Part shown: positions 9,783 through 22,600 of the stretch, one piece after another
How the letters are laid out: each line of letters opens with the position of its first letter
How positions within the stretch are numbered: position 1 is the stretch's first letter
Source: Viscum album
Lineage: Eukaryota; Streptophyta; Magnoliopsida; Santalales; Viscaceae
Direction: 5' to 3'
Assembly (NCBI GenBank): GCA_963277665.1
Contig: OY728142.1
Span: 8,570,001-8,634,000, forward strand
Length of the DNA stretch: 64,000 bases
The notes under the pieces: generated by a model
What the model was told of the DNA's origin: nothing
Seen by the model: the letters and a program-made list of their open reading frames with translations, nothing else
Database searches by the model: none
Position numbers and translations under genes: made by a program

Positions 9783-10850
9783 ATGGCGCCTAGTGGAAGG
9801 AATGGAAACCGTATCAATGCACGCACTCTGTGTAGGGATTGCCCTCCTGCTCAAGATAATTATTGTGGATCTGGAGATACAACTGGTGCTGACCAACTTA
9901 TTACCATACTGGGACAACTCACTCAGGTTATGAATAATAACCTTACTCGTATGGAGCACCCAGATCCGCAACGTGGGGGATCAATGATAGACCGTTTCAT
10001 GAGGCAACAACCACCAACCTTTAATGGGAGTACAAATCCTATAGTAGCTGAGCAATGGATAAATTCCTTAGAGAAAATATTCCATGCTTTGGGGAGTAGT
10101 GAAAGGGAGAAGGTTGTCATGGCAGTTTACCGCCTCACTGGAGATGCCGATCAGTGGTAGTCGCTGATTCAAAACACAAAGGAAGATGATGACGTATCGA
10201 ATATGGAATGGAGGGAGTTCAAAGAGCTTTTCTTAGAAAAATACTTTCCTCATGACCATCGAGCAGATATGGAAAGGCAATTTCTGAGTCTGAGGCAGAA
10301 GGAGGATGATAATGTCGCAAAGTATGAGGCTAACTTTACAAGGTTAGCGAGGCATGCTGCCGATTATATACGTAACCCAAGGAGTAAGATTGATCATTTC
10401 TTTTATGGGTTAAAACCATTTCTCTGTCGAGCTTTAGTATCACAATCCTTCTCATCATACGAAGATATTGTCTCGTGTGCTATCAAGACAGAAAAGGAAT
10501 TCTCTATGTCTTATGACAACAATGTAAAGCAAGAGAAGAAGAGAACGGGGGAACAAGAGACAGATAAAGGGAAAAAAGGAAGGAAGGATTTTCCATTATG
10601 TGATAATTGTGGGAAGAATCACCCTGGTACTTGCCTAAAAGGAATGGGAGTTTGTTATAAATGTGGAGAAAAGGGTCACCAGGCTCGTGATTGCAAGGGA
10701 AAGAAAGAGGCTGTCAAAGTTGAATGCTACAATTGTAGGGAAATGGGGAATTATGCAAATGAATGTCCTAAGCTTCAAGGAATCTTACCTCAGAAAAGGC
10801 CAAGGGATAAAGGCCAATCTTATGCTGTGACTACAGTTGAAGCGGAATAA
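9783..10850 (+). pseudogene. TRG-1 gag, broken by a single in-frame stop
   Basis: Gag forms the particle that packages element RNA. This frame has 355 codons and one internal stop, TAG at 10,158-10,160 (codon 126). It replaces the second Trp of a QWW-type motif of the family, so it is a simple TGG to TAG change; the frame continues unbroken to TAA at 10,850. The capsid-like core spans about residues 70-240 (FMRQQPPTFNGSTNP, then FKELFLEKYFP). A basic stretch follows (about 248-270), then three zinc-knuckle units: CX2CX3HX3C at 273-284, a canonical CX2CX4HX4C at 291-304, and a third at 315-328 whose His is Asn. The start ATG at 9,783 is kept in TRG-2 (51,176). The domain order fits Ty3/Gypsy gag of the Tekay/Del sort. 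Confidence 0.93.
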
Positions 10851-11881
10851 TTAATTTACTAGTGCTTTTGGACTAAAGGATTATATTCTGGTTATAAGAA
10901 TAATGTAATATATATAAAGATTGTACTGAAGCACTTTTTTATTTCAGTAAGGTTTTAATATGATTAAGGTAATCATATTTTTAGTATGTGAAAATAAGAG
11001 AAAATTTTCCTTGTTTGGGGAATCTGATGTTACAATTGATTTTGGAATTTAGAGACCTTTTAGAGAAAGTATGGACGGAGGTATTTTGGATAACTATTAA
11101 GGTTGGAATGGATTAAGTTGAACCATGGATAGTATTGTTTAAGGTTAAAGCATTTTTGAAGATTATTTTTGGAATATTATAATACTATAGTTTTAGGAAA
11201 AGGACAACCTGCAGGGTGGGGAATAACCCGTCGCGTCGGACAAAGCTGCAGGAATCGAACCCACAACCATAGTGCGACAAGCCTTTATTTCCTACCACTA
11301 GCCTACAGGAAGTCCCTGGTTATTACAAAATAGTTTTATTAATCTAAATGGTATGTGTTAATATTTGGAACCTTATACAATTAGGATAAATAGAATATTT
11401 TTGAGTTCCATTACCATTTGGAGTAAAAGTTGGGTATGTGGTAAAAAATTATTAACGAATGAAAGTATACATAACAAGTATGTATATTCCCTTACGTTCT
11501 TAGTAAATCTTCTAAATAAATTCCTCATCATTATAAAAGGTAACTTAAAACAAAAATGTTGTCGGTTAACTTTTCCAACTGGGGATTCAATGACCGTTTA
11601 ACCAATCACAAGTTTGTGATTTTCTTGTAGTTAAACTTTCTCCTAATCCTATTTTCTATAACTCTCCATCAGACCTTCATGGTTTGTTTCTCCTCCATAT
11701 CCATATTTTCATAGAATCCTAGAATTGGCTATATCTGGTGACCTTTGTACTTATCTTGATTTCTTTTAATGTTATATATTTATTAACCTTATTTCCGATG
11801 TGGGTTTTCCACAAAGGTATTTTCTATTTTCAACCTTTTATTTTCAAAGAAAATTTTCAAATTGCGAGGACGCAATTTATT
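10851..11881. other. TRG-1 non-coding interior where pol should be
   Basis: About 1 kb from the gag stop to the polypurine tract. No protease, RT or integrase motif is visible in any frame, and short open frames such as 11,365-11,601 resemble nothing known. Homologous sequence is found at the same place in TRG-2 (about 51,650-53,030), so this is the regular structure of the family and not a deletion in one copy. The only recognisable module is the antisense tRNA-like sequence at about 11,200-11,325. Confidence 0.85.
11200..11325 (-). repeat. tRNA-derived (SINE-head-like) module, antisense, in TRG-1
   Basis: On the minus strand a B-box GGTTCGATTCC (11,251-11,261) lies about 30 bp downstream of an A-box-like TAGGCTAGTGGTAGG (11,291-11,305). 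This is the spacing and order of an internal RNA polymerase III promoter. A full cloverleaf does not fold, so it is not a working tRNA gene; a fragment of a tRNA-derived SINE is the simplest reading. A homologous module sits at the same place and orientation in TRG-2. Confidence 0.7.
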
Positions 11882-11892
11882 GAAGGAGGGGA
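11882..11892 (+). other. Polypurine tract (TRG-1)
   Basis: GAAGGAGGGGA lies 3 bp before the TG of the 3' LTR, at the place where plus-strand DNA synthesis is primed. The same place in TRG-2 has decayed, while TRG-3 keeps GAGGGGGAAGA. Confidence 0.93.
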
Positions 11893-13539
11893 TAATGTAA
11901 CACCCCAAGCTTCCGTGGTACGTTTCCCTTCGAATAATGCAATAGCGTGTGTTGTACGCAACCTCGAGCTCTAACACACACCACAACTAATTAAACTAGC
12001 CGTTGTGAATAGTAATACCTACTTTTTGAAATTTTATAAATTTTATTTATCAAAATGGACTTCATTTTTGGATTCGGAATATCGAAATTAGCCTATGTTG
12101 AATTTTTGGTATTTTTCAGAGAACTTCTAATTTTTTATGAATAGTGACAAATACTTAAAAACAACTTTTTAAATCAAAAAAAATTATAGTGATAAACTGT
12201 ACTATTTAGTGGTTTTAAAGTATAATTAGAATATATTTTTACCATTTTATCCAATGGTGGTCATTATAATTAATTTGACATTGAAATTGGACATAAACAA
12301 TTGCCAATCTTTTGATGTAAATTGTTTCTTAGAAACACGCTATTTTTTTGTAACAGTGGGAATTAATTATAAAATTAATTAATGCAACTTATATGTTTGG
12401 AATTCTGTAAAATAGACATCATTTTTGAATTCGGAATATCAATTATAGCTTAGGGTGAAATTTTGGCATTGTTCTGAAAAACTTCAATTTTTGATGAATA
12501 GTGAAACCACTAAGTAGTAGTTAAATAACTGATTTTTCGTTTAAATGAAATATTACCACTTCTGTGTTTTGATTTTCAAAAATCCAACATACATGGTTGT
12601 CATTAAGAAGTAAAATGTGGTTCAATGAGATTAAAATAATTTTTTGGTGAATAGTAACTTTTAAGTTCTTAATCGCGATTAGAGGTAAATAATTTTTGAT
12701 GAGTCATGGCCGACCAAGAAAACCCATGGGTCAACTTGGGGACCCCATGGAGCCACTTTAGTTGGAAAATGACATTAATATATATTTATTTAATGTTAAA
12801 ATTAAATTGAGACAAACATGAGTTGTTTTACTAAAACAGTTTTTAAGTGGGGTTACACAAGTCCAAATTTTGTCTATAAATTTTCATTAGAAAGATAAAA
12901 AGATTTCCTACATCATAGTTTTTTTTTAATTTTTAGACATTAAATAAATTAAATTATTTATGACATCATTATGAGGCAGCGATGACCTCATTATTTAATG
13001 ATTTTAATAAAATGAAAAGATAAAGTAAAATCCAAGGCTTACACTTGTCCAAAGACTATTGGATGGGTAGATTTCGAACCCTGATCACCTTATCCACGAA
13101 TTATATAAGTGTGGGACCTTTAGAATCCGAAAAGCATTGTATAATAATGTAACATTTCAATCTATCCAAAAGAGCCCCTCCTCTCCTCTTATAAAAGGCC
13201 CCCACCTCTACCACCGTATTCACACTTTCAAGCCTTTTGGTTCGGCCAACCTCTGCCCAAATACTCACCCAACTTCTCTCCCTTCATCCTAGAAGCTTTA
13301 CTTTAGTCAGAAAGCCATCCTAAAGAGTCCTTTTGATCATATCAAAAGAAGAACCCGAGGAAGAGGTAACATTTTCATCACCCTCTTTCAAGTTTCTTTC
13401 TTCTTCCACTCCCTCTTTGTTTATTATTTCAATTCTAAAATTATAACTCGAGTATCTTCTATATACTGTGATGTTATTATAAATATGGAACAACCATATT
13501 CAGTATTCTACCCATCATTTGAATGACATGTCACCATAC

Positions 13540-13568
13540 GTGCGTACGTACGGCTTACCGTCTCCACG
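13540..13568 (+). repeat. 29-bp LTR motif, TRG-1 3' LTR copy 1
   Basis: The core GTGCGTACGTACGG and the tail TACCGTCTCCACG are both unchanged from the 5' LTR copy. Confidence 0.92.
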
Positions 13569-13728
13569 TCGTGGTGTAATTGTTATTCAATATATTATTA
13601 TTTATATGGGTATAATAATGATATGTAATTCATGTAAATAATAAATATAACATGATAATGATTCTTTATATATGATATAATATCCAATTATATATAATTT
13701 TAATATCAAAATAATGATATTGTCGCCC

Positions 13729-13757
13729 GTGCGTACGTACGGACTACCGTCTCCACG
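13729..13757 (+). repeat. 29-bp LTR motif, TRG-1 3' LTR copy 2
   Basis: Core and tail are unchanged. The start lies 189 bp after copy 1, the same distance as in the 5' LTR. Confidence 0.92.
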
Positions 13758-15388
13758 AACGCGATGAGATTCATTTTCCATCGTATCCATTCAAGTATAA
13801 TTATCATTTGATGATTTAAAAATAATGTTTAAGGACATGATATCATTTTGGATATGAATAAGATACAACCTACCCATGAAAAACACGACTTACGTAACAA
13901 AACATATAAAAGAAAACGAGTAAGTTAACACCCGAAACAACGATAAATCTAAGATATTGTTAACAAAGCAATGTTAAAAGATCATATATGATATCATATG
14001 AATGTATATGATTCTTGTATAATTTAATAACAATTATTTCACCATTATACAGGAGGTTAAACTACCCCAACCAAGGAAATGTACAAGGTAAGGGTTTACT
14101 TCACAACCTCTTCATTATCCAAGGTTGTTATTACGTAAATATCCACTTGGACCTCGTTATCATCCACATCCATGTTACTTAAAAATGTCTTTCAAAACAT
14201 TTTTACTATTAAATAGAAAATGGGTTAAAGTCATTTATACCCTTATACGTTTTTGAAAGTAATCTTACCATCGTTTTCCAAACAATGTACTTTTTGACCT
14301 TTTTGACAAATTTAAGGTAAGAATGTTTTTTTAACTTATACAGCGGGTGCGGCTATTTTCCGCCATTATAACTTCGTTGAAGCTTCCCTTACAAGCTTAT
14401 AAGAATATTTTCAAAGTAAATGTATTATTTTATAATTATGGGACTTTTAAATGATTTCAAAAAAGAGAGATATTTCTCTTAAATAGCTTTGATTTCATCC
14501 ATGTCAACATCATTTGATGGGTTTTAAGTTTAATTGAAATTGATTTATGATACAAAACTCCCATTGAACATTTTGTGAAATATTTGACTGTGGATGTGTT
14601 ATTTTTTTTACCATACATAGTTATGGAGAAATTGTTGACATTTCGTATGCTAGTTTTAATACGAATATTTATGTTATGTTTAAACCCAACCATATGAGGA
14701 ATGTATTGGACTTAATAAGTGACAGGTGGAGCCCGCTATAGCTCCTCGATGCATCGGTAGGTCTCATGAGACAACTAGATGTGGAATTGGCCGAGGCCCT
14801 TTCCCAATTTGATTTATGGTTTTGTCCGAGGCTTTAATCATTTTAGACGTCTTGGTCGAGGCCTTGACAAAATGTTTCAGAATGTCTGGCATTATACATT
14901 CCCTCATTATGAAAGTGGTTATTGGTCTTTCATGTGATTATTCTTCTAGTAGAATATCCATGTGAGTAAGTAAGTGGCATTATTTGATTTTACTTTTTCC
15001 ATATTATGCTGATGTTCAAGTTTAATAAGGCTTTGGTTTAGTTATACATTGCCTTAAATGTTTATGTTTATTTATGAAAGCTTCCGCAATATTGTTATCC
15101 TTACTGAGCATCTGAGCTCACCCCTTTCAAAGTTTTAATATTTTCTAGGATGTGAAGAAGTATTTTATGAATGACCTGCAGGGATAGTCAGAAGAGGATA
15201 TGAGTGTGGACTATGGAGACTTTGTTATTTTAGATTTTCAATTTATGATGTAATGTAACATTTATGAATGTATCTCGTGTTTCCAAGGCTACTAAACTAA
15301 TCGGTCTTTCGAGACTTGATCTTTTGTGATCATGCCAATGTTACGAAGTAATGCACCGACTCTGGGTAGCTGGGGTCAGGGCGTTACA

Positions 15389-15393
15389 TATTT
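15389..15393. repeat. Target-site duplication TATTT, right copy (TRG-1)
   Basis: It directly follows the terminal CA of the TRG-1 3' LTR and matches 5,729-5,733. Joining the two flanks restores the Gyp-A leader to gag. Confidence 0.97.
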
Positions 15394-15692
15394 CATGGAG
15401 GAATCCTGAAGTAAACATGATGTACCACATACGATGAGTAAATCTAGAGATATGACTTAAAAAGTACATGGAAACCAAAACCCATTTCTGTATTATGAAT
15501 GTATTTTTGTTTTCCCCATAACTAATTTCCTACATTACCGAGTTCAAAAGTAGGTGATCAATGTCCTGATGTATGGATATTCCTACCACCAAACGAAAAT
15601 GTAGTCCCTGTCTTGATGTTCAAACTCAAAATAGTTGATATAGTTTCTCGAAACTAATCTAACATACTTTCATCCCTAAGGTTGAACTTAGT
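15394..15692 (-). mobile_element. Gyp-A leader between primer site and gag
   Basis: This is the continuation of Gyp-A beyond the TRG-1 insertion. On the minus strand it runs from the primer site (15,704) to the interrupted gag start. No coding motif is expected or seen. Confidence 0.7.
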
Positions 15693-15704
15693 CCTTTGAT
15701 ACCA
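15693..15704 (-). other. Primer-binding site of Gyp-A
   Basis: On the minus strand it reads TGGTATCAAAGG, a match in the first eight bases to the initiator Met-tRNA primer site, 3 bp from an LTR end (TGACA on the minus strand). It fixes the orientation of Gyp-A and the inner end of its 5' LTR. Confidence 0.82.
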
Positions 15705-15707
15705 CTA

Positions 15708-16030
15708 TGTCAGGACTCGTCCCGATGGGGCTCGTGTTGTGACTCCGCATTCCCACCTCTAATAGGCTAAGGGGTAGTGAGTAGCATTGAGTAGGAATAT
15801 CACTATCATGGGAATCGTTCTCCAAAGTACCTCTACACACATAAATATCCATGATTATAGAACACTAAAATAAATAAATGGACAACCATGTATGCATTCA
15901 TGTAAATCCCACAACCATAGTATGAAAAAAAAGGGAAGGAATGTAAATAGGTGAAAATACAATCCCACCACAAAGAGTCTACAAAAATTCCAACCTGAAT
16001 GTAATACTGGGGACTGCATTCAAAATTTCA
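15708..16030 (-). repeat. Gyp-A 5' LTR, inner part (outer limit unresolved)
   Basis: On the plus strand it begins TGTCAGGACTCG, the reverse complement of an LTR end in TGACA. About 300 bp can be matched with the opposed LTR that ends at 2,872. The LTR must continue to the right, possibly beyond 18,000, but I see no second copy that would fix its outer end. Confidence 0.7.
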
Positions 16031-19000
16031 TAGGAACATAAGTTTTCTTGATCGGTTTCACTAAGAACCGTCTTGATCTCGTCATTCATGGACTTTGTCA
16101 AAGGGTCAATTGTTTTCACAAGACATCACACATGTTGGAAATTTTAGTGTTGGGGTGAGTATAAAAATACCCATGAGGACAGACTGAAACCACATTGCAT
16201 ACAAAAAAATAATAACAGCTATATCAATAAAGTTATATGTCTACAAAACATATAAAGAAATATACAGATATAATCAACATGATGTAGGTCATGAAGATAC
16301 CAAGGATATGGGGTATACCAACAACTCAGTCTAGATTAACCTACTAAGTATAGGTTCAACTCCTACATGATGTAGGTCATGAAGATACTAAGAACACCAC
16401 CTAGGGAAAAAAGATGAATTGAATATTTCACACAAGGACTCACAATGGGATTTCAACAACTCTATCTATGAAGTCATATTGAAGGGATCGTTATCTTATG
16501 GGTAGAAGGCGATTCCATAAAAACTTGTAGGGAATGGATATAGGTAACATACCATGAAGAAACTTATCTAGGATATAGAGGAAATGGATTCGAGTCAATG
16601 TATTAAGAGTACATGATGTTTTTTACGGTTACATGTTGTGTCTCTTGACCCTAGGTCATACCCAGGTTAATGGTCGATGTTCTTTTCCACGTAAAAGTAA
16701 CTGGAAATCTGATATATGTATACCAGTACATGGTTTATCCCATGTGCTTTCTACCCAGGTCATGTCTGTGCAGGAGATTACATGGTGTTATCCAACCTAT
16801 GTATTCCTCCTTATGTCCATGTACCCTTCGAGTTACATGGAAAGACACAATGGAGAGGTCACATACCGAGTGATTGGGTAACACATTGTTTGATACTAAA
16901 GTATCTCTCATAACCCTAACTGCCATAAAGGGGGAACACATGACATTTGGATCAAAATTACATGCCATTCAAGGTGGAAATCCCTAGAATCCTAAATAAG
17001 GTTCAATATGACAGATGCAGTTCCCTGACCACTATTCTAGTTGCGCCTCACCGAAACAATCTGGCATCACATTCCAAAGAGTCATTTCATCATCGAGAAA
17101 CAACTTTCAACACATCGATCCATTAAAAAATGGATTTATACATCGTTATTTTTTCACAATGAAGGAAAAAATCGGGTATGCAAATTTGTACGATTTTCCA
17201 CCGCTTTAGTTTTCTCCCCACCATCGTATCATTCAAACACATATCTAAAACATTAGATCACTTAATAAAGAAAATGGTGTGCAATGATTGATTACTCAAG
17301 ATGTGTGGAACCAAGGCCCAAACGATGAATACCTGTAATGAATGATGAATTAGGGGAGAAAATAACAAGGAAAATCTAGAGGAATGAACCCCTATCAATG
17401 TTCATATAGACCAAGATTTGTATCCCATAGAAGGATAATAACATAATCATGAATCCTACAGAAAACTCTCCCAATTAATCACTGTAATAAACCCATCCCA
17501 CAAAATTACTAGACTATGAATCAATATCTTAGATTATTGATTCATGACCATTATAGAAATTATGAACAAGGAATGAATCCAATAAAAACAAACATCCTAA
17601 CTCATTTTTGATCAATCAATAATGAATAAACGAGATGGAACATGATCTTCTATGAGATCCCTAGATCATGTCTCATATCAGCCGTTAATCATTTATTTGG
17701 TCATCATCCACCAATGTAATCTCCTTTTATGTATTTAAAAAGGTTCTTCAGATCTTGTGGTTTTAGCAGCTAAACCTGGTAATTCCACATAACTATATAT
17801 TTGAAGATGATATTCGGTCGCTGTATAGATGAAGTATATAAAATAATATAATTAATTATTTTATCCATTTTACTCGCGTGATATATTTTCTACAAATGCC
17901 TTGTGATGACCATGTTTAGGTCATAACTAAGGTAAACCCCACTTTTGGAACTCAACAGTTCCCTCAAATTTCAGATTTGGGCCCACTGTTTTGAATTTAT
18001 TCCACTTTATTTAGCAAAATACATTGCCATTCAATTTAATATATATGATATATGTCAAAAATTTATTCTAGGAACACCAAACCATATAATCACATTTCAT
18101 CTCATCACCTCATCTCAAAAATAATCCATACAATATAAAAAAAAAAATAAATGTAAAATCTTTGTCATTACAAGACATATGGTGGTCCCATAGTGAATCA
18201 ACATCAAATCACCCAAAAAGATAAAAGGATTGAAAGGAGCAGTGAGAAGATTCATGGACATATAAATTATATGTCATGAATAATATTTTCAATGTGAAAT
18301 GACTTTTCAGATCAAGAATTATATTTTTTAAATAGAAATAATGGTGGAAAACCTATTTTCCAATTCAGACCCACTAAACATAGAAGGTATTGACCTAGAA
18401 AAATCTATTGTATGATTATAATGCCATGGGGTTAGATTTTATACTATAAATATAAAATTATAGCTAAAGAGAAAGGATATCAGTTATTGATGATCTTCCA
18501 ATTCATTGTAATTATGTGATAATTCTTGTAACATTTCATTTCTAGTTTGGTTTATTGTATTCAATTTTCTTCAAATTAGAAGTTCATATTTTAAATTCAA
18601 GTGTTTAGTTTTATTCCTATCTGAATTTAATTCATCTCTTTATCTCTTTCAAACCTAATTTCTATTTCTATCTTCCTATATTTCCACCACGATTTTTTCT
18701 ATATAAAAAAATGGAAAGTGAATAACCTGGGGCTTAACCTTGTTGGAGGTTTTTTGTTGTTCATAATTATCAAGGATTATATTTTTAATGTTTTTATTTT
18801 ATTTGTAATGAATCAAGGAGAGTTGAATACGTTCCACCTTTATCCACCATAGCCTTTGTTTGGAATATTTTCCTTTTCATGGATTCGTTTATTTTTCCTC
18901 CCTTGTATCATGTAATCTTTTTAAATAGCGGAGTTAAGGACACCCTAAGGGATGAAACAACATATGGTCGATCCATGACATTTAAATATTGCACTCTCAG

Positions 19001-19559
19001 TCAATGTGTTCTCCTTTTTGGTTATTGGAGGAGGGGATATTTGGTGTTACAAAGAGGTTTTATAGTCATGATAAAAAATAGACACTCAAAAAATCAAAGG
19101 AAATTAATTCATATATGAGGTTTCATAAATTGAATTATCTAATTGAATTTGAACAAAAAATAAATTATGAAGGAACCCACGTAACCAAACCCTATGAAAA
19201 AACAATTTTTACTAACCTCAATCTCTTGCATATTAATATTTTTATATTATTAGTACTCTTTATTTATTTCACAAAATCCGAAACTTATATCAATTATTTT
19301 CATTAATAAAATGAATTTATAAAAAATAACTCGATTAATTGAATTATGATTTAGTGATTGATTGATTGTGCCACTCCCTAAGTTAGAAGACCCTGGTTGG
19401 ACTCTATAAATCATTAGGGAAAATAAATACATTTTATAATTCCTTATTATAGTAACATCAGAAAACCAACATGATATTCATCACATGATAGGTTTGGGAT
19501 ACCCTCCTATGAAAATCATTAACACAAAAGTCCCAGGAGAGATTCAGATCCACTCCTAA
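16031..19559. other. Unassigned, probably mostly old LTR sequence
   Basis: No gene is recognised. Overlapping short frames at 16,633-16,968 occur on both strands and have no motif. The 24-bp word beginning ACATGATGTAGGTCATGAAG occurs twice, near 16,279 and 16,367, in direct orientation. The left part is likely the rest of the Gyp-A 5' LTR. 18,430-18,600 contains a TATAAATA box followed by CT-rich and T-rich sequence, as in an LTR promoter, but no element ends were found. Confidence 0.45.
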
Positions 19560-19639
19560 CAAATATTATTAATAAATGTAAAATAAAAAATCAAAACATC
19601 ACAAGGTAGATTTACATAACCTAGTAAAACAACTTCCAT

Positions 19640-22600
19640 CCACATCCACCTCAACAAAAAATGAACATCAGTCCATGACCAAGAAATACCACTGCGAACA
19701 TGAATCCACAATGGCCTTCTTTGACAAAGCATCAGCAACCTAATTTGAATCATGGTAACCATTTTTCACGTCAAGGGTGAGGCAACAAAGGAGCTATAGA
19801 AATTCAATACAAGAAGAAAACATCACCCATGTGACGTTCCTAGACCATATTTTAAGAATGTTAAGATCAACCATCGATTCTAATTCATTCCAAATAAAGA
19901 ACCAACCATGATGACCTGTATAGGTGATTGTTTTTTTCATCTCCCATAACTTAGCATCAATGGAATGGACCTATCCAATATAATGATAAAAACCACCCTT
20001 ATCAAATCCATTATAGGTATGAAAAACACCACCACATCTTAAAGGTCTGGGTGCACCTGAGGTTGCCGCATCAACATTGAAATTTACCCAAGTCAAAATA
20101 GGAGGAATTCACTTAATCGATTTCAGCACCAAAGGTTTTATAATTTTGACACAGACACCAATATTTCTTAATATGAAAATATCACCAATGCCTTATTCAT
20201 GCATCCATCTTGTACTTTGGAAGCATTACATAAATCCCTATGAATGGAGCTAACACCATAATGAATGGTAGGTTAGATATCATCAAAGACCATGCCATTT
20301 CATGAATTCTAGATGAATCCAAAGGTGGCTGTTATTGCAACCAGCAACAGGTTTCTAACCTGGTCACTGCACTATGTAGCAGAAATAGAGGCAAGCAGGT
20401 TCTAGATGCTCTATATCTCCAGGAGACACCCCGTAGCATCATGTATGTATCTCCAGAACCAGAAAGTGAAAAATAAAGGATAAAAGTACATGATCAATTT
20501 CCTCCTCTATTGAAAAACACAGTGGGTAGTAAGTGGAAGTTAAATTACAGCCTTTTTGGAGGAAATGTTGCACTAGAATCTGGTATTTCTAGATCATCCA
20601 TAACAACAGATAGTCAGCAAGAGGAATAAAGTGAGTCTAGAAATCCAACATCCACCTAGGGGTGGTGATCTTCCCATCACATTTATACTGATACAATGTT
20701 CTAGTACTAAAAACACCAATGGACCCTAACTTGAAAACATGATATTCTCTGTCAATGTAATTGTATTTTTTAATTTAAGATTGAATCTATGTAGGAATAA
20801 AATCATAAGTACCCAAAGTTGCAGCCTGAACAGAGGAAATCAAAGTATGTTACAGCTCAGGAGGAATTTCTGAATCCTCTTTTATTAGTCTGGTTAACTA
20901 GGGGGTGATCTAGGTATTCAACAAGGAATCCCTATAAAACTAGTCGAAACAAAGAATAATCCCACTGAAAGTGGACATCAGAGTACTCCATATTGAAAAA
21001 AAGAGATAGTAAGATTATCCAACAAAAAGTTTGGGAATGAATCTAGATTAAATAAACTCCATTAAGCTATCATTGGAAGTTAATAGACTATAATTAAATT
21101 TCTTAAGAAAATCCTCATTTAAAAGACCCAAATATGTTATGCCTAATTCCCCCCTATCAAGTGGCTTTGTACATCCCCCCCATGCCACAACAACAAACTT
21201 CTTCTCATTAACAGAGCTAGTTCATATGAAGTTGTGGATGAGCATATGGAGAACCTCGATGAGAGCATTAGGTATACTATATAGAGATAACCCATAAACA
21301 AACACATTAGTAATCATCGAATTAACAAGGTGGATTATCCAAGTTCGAGACACAAATTTCCCTTTCCAAGATGCCGTTTGAGCGATAATGTGAGAGAAAA
21401 TAGAATCAAGGTGATATATTTGAACTCTACTGAAAAAATAGAGGAACAAAAAGTTAATTAACGGGAAATAATCATTTCTTAACCCCAAGGGACCTTTCGA
21501 CATTATCATGTTTTTTTATGGTAACCCCTTCACCACAAAACAACAAAAGATTTCTACCAGCTGAGGTCCTGTCTAGAGACATCTTCATAATGCTTAAGGA
21601 TGGCCTAGATTGAAGAAAAAGTCCTTGTATTAGCCTTTCCAATCAAGAGAATATCATTTTCATAGAAAATATGGGAAAGGGCATAAGGATCCCTTATAGC
21701 TTTAATGTGACTATACAAACTAGCCTAAAAAATAATATTAAGAAATAGACTTAAATAATCCTAAACAAGGGGAAAAAGCTCAGAACGGTGATCCCCTTGC
21801 CAAAAAATCATGGAGCACTAAAAGAAACCACTTGGAGAACAATTGAACAAAACTGGAATCCTGGAACTCTTAAGAGTGGAAAGAACCAGATTAATGAACC
21901 AAGGGGAGAATCCATGCATTCTTAGAATGGAAAAGATAAAATACCATTTCATGGTTTTAAAGGCCATTGAAATATCAACTTTCACCGCAAAATTCCATTT
22001 ATTCACCTTTAATATCATTACATTAATACATTAAGATGAAGTGAAAATATTGGTTTGAATGTTCCTGCCTACAACAAAACCAAACTGATTCAGGGTGAGG
22101 ATTACTATATCTAAATTACCAAGTATTGTAGAAATGATTTTATAGATAATCATAGGAATGTTATTTCCAGTTTCAACTAGTCTAAATTCCTTAATGTCCA
22201 TAGAATTATATTTCTTGGGAATGAGAGAAGTGGAATAGTAGTTGGAACCATATTCCATGAATGAATTATGAAATAACTCTCTCAGTGGATTGATAACCTC
22301 ATCATGAACAATCACCCAATAAAACATGGAAAACTTATTTGTGAATCCATCCGTCCCTCCCACACTATCAATGTAAACAGAGAACATGGCTTACCTAACC
22401 TTCTTTCCCCCTCGATGGCTCCACCAATTTACAATTTATCGGATCATCAATGATTGGGGTGATATTATTCACAATCATTTGTGTTCTATCTACCCCATTT
22501 TCGAAATAATGGTTAGAAAAATAACAATCAACCGCATTGGATATGTCATTATCTAATGTGATAAACATCCATTAATATTTAGGGAAGTGAATCCCTTATA

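Larger units (their letters stand above)
5734..15388 (+). mobile_element. TRG-1: complete long-LTR Gypsy-type element carrying gag only
   Basis: A 9,655-bp element with LTRs of 3,555 and 3,493 bp, a 2,607-bp interior and a perfect TATTT duplication. The interior holds, in order, an iMet primer site, a 480-bp leader, gag, about 1 kb of non-coding DNA with an antisense tRNA-like module, and a polypurine tract. There is no trace of protease, reverse transcriptase, RNase H or integrase, so it could move only with enzymes supplied in trans. This matches the class described in plants as terminal-repeat retrotransposons with GAG (TR-GAG). Sampled LTR stretches are about 96% identical, so it is the youngest insertion in the window. 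It sits in the gag of Gyp-A, in opposite orientation. Confidence 0.95.
11896..15388 (+). repeat. TRG-1 3' LTR
   Basis: It runs from TGTAACACCCC to GGGCGTTACA, is 3,493 bp long and collinear with the 5' LTR. It keeps the TATA box (13,190-13,196), both 29-bp motifs (13,540 and 13,729, again 189 bp apart) and the palindrome block. A deletion of about 62 bp follows position 12,690. Differences from the 5' LTR are mostly single-base changes. Confidence 0.96.

Noticed and set aside
11200..11325. Working tRNA gene
   Set aside because: A- and B-boxes are present, but acceptor and anticodon arms do not pair and the copy in TRG-2 differs in all stems. It is better seen as a tRNA-derived repeat.
16633..17256. 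Cluster of six overlapping frames of 60-82 codons
   Set aside because: They occupy several frames and both strands, have no motif, and lie between element remnants, as in a low-stop stretch of old LTR.
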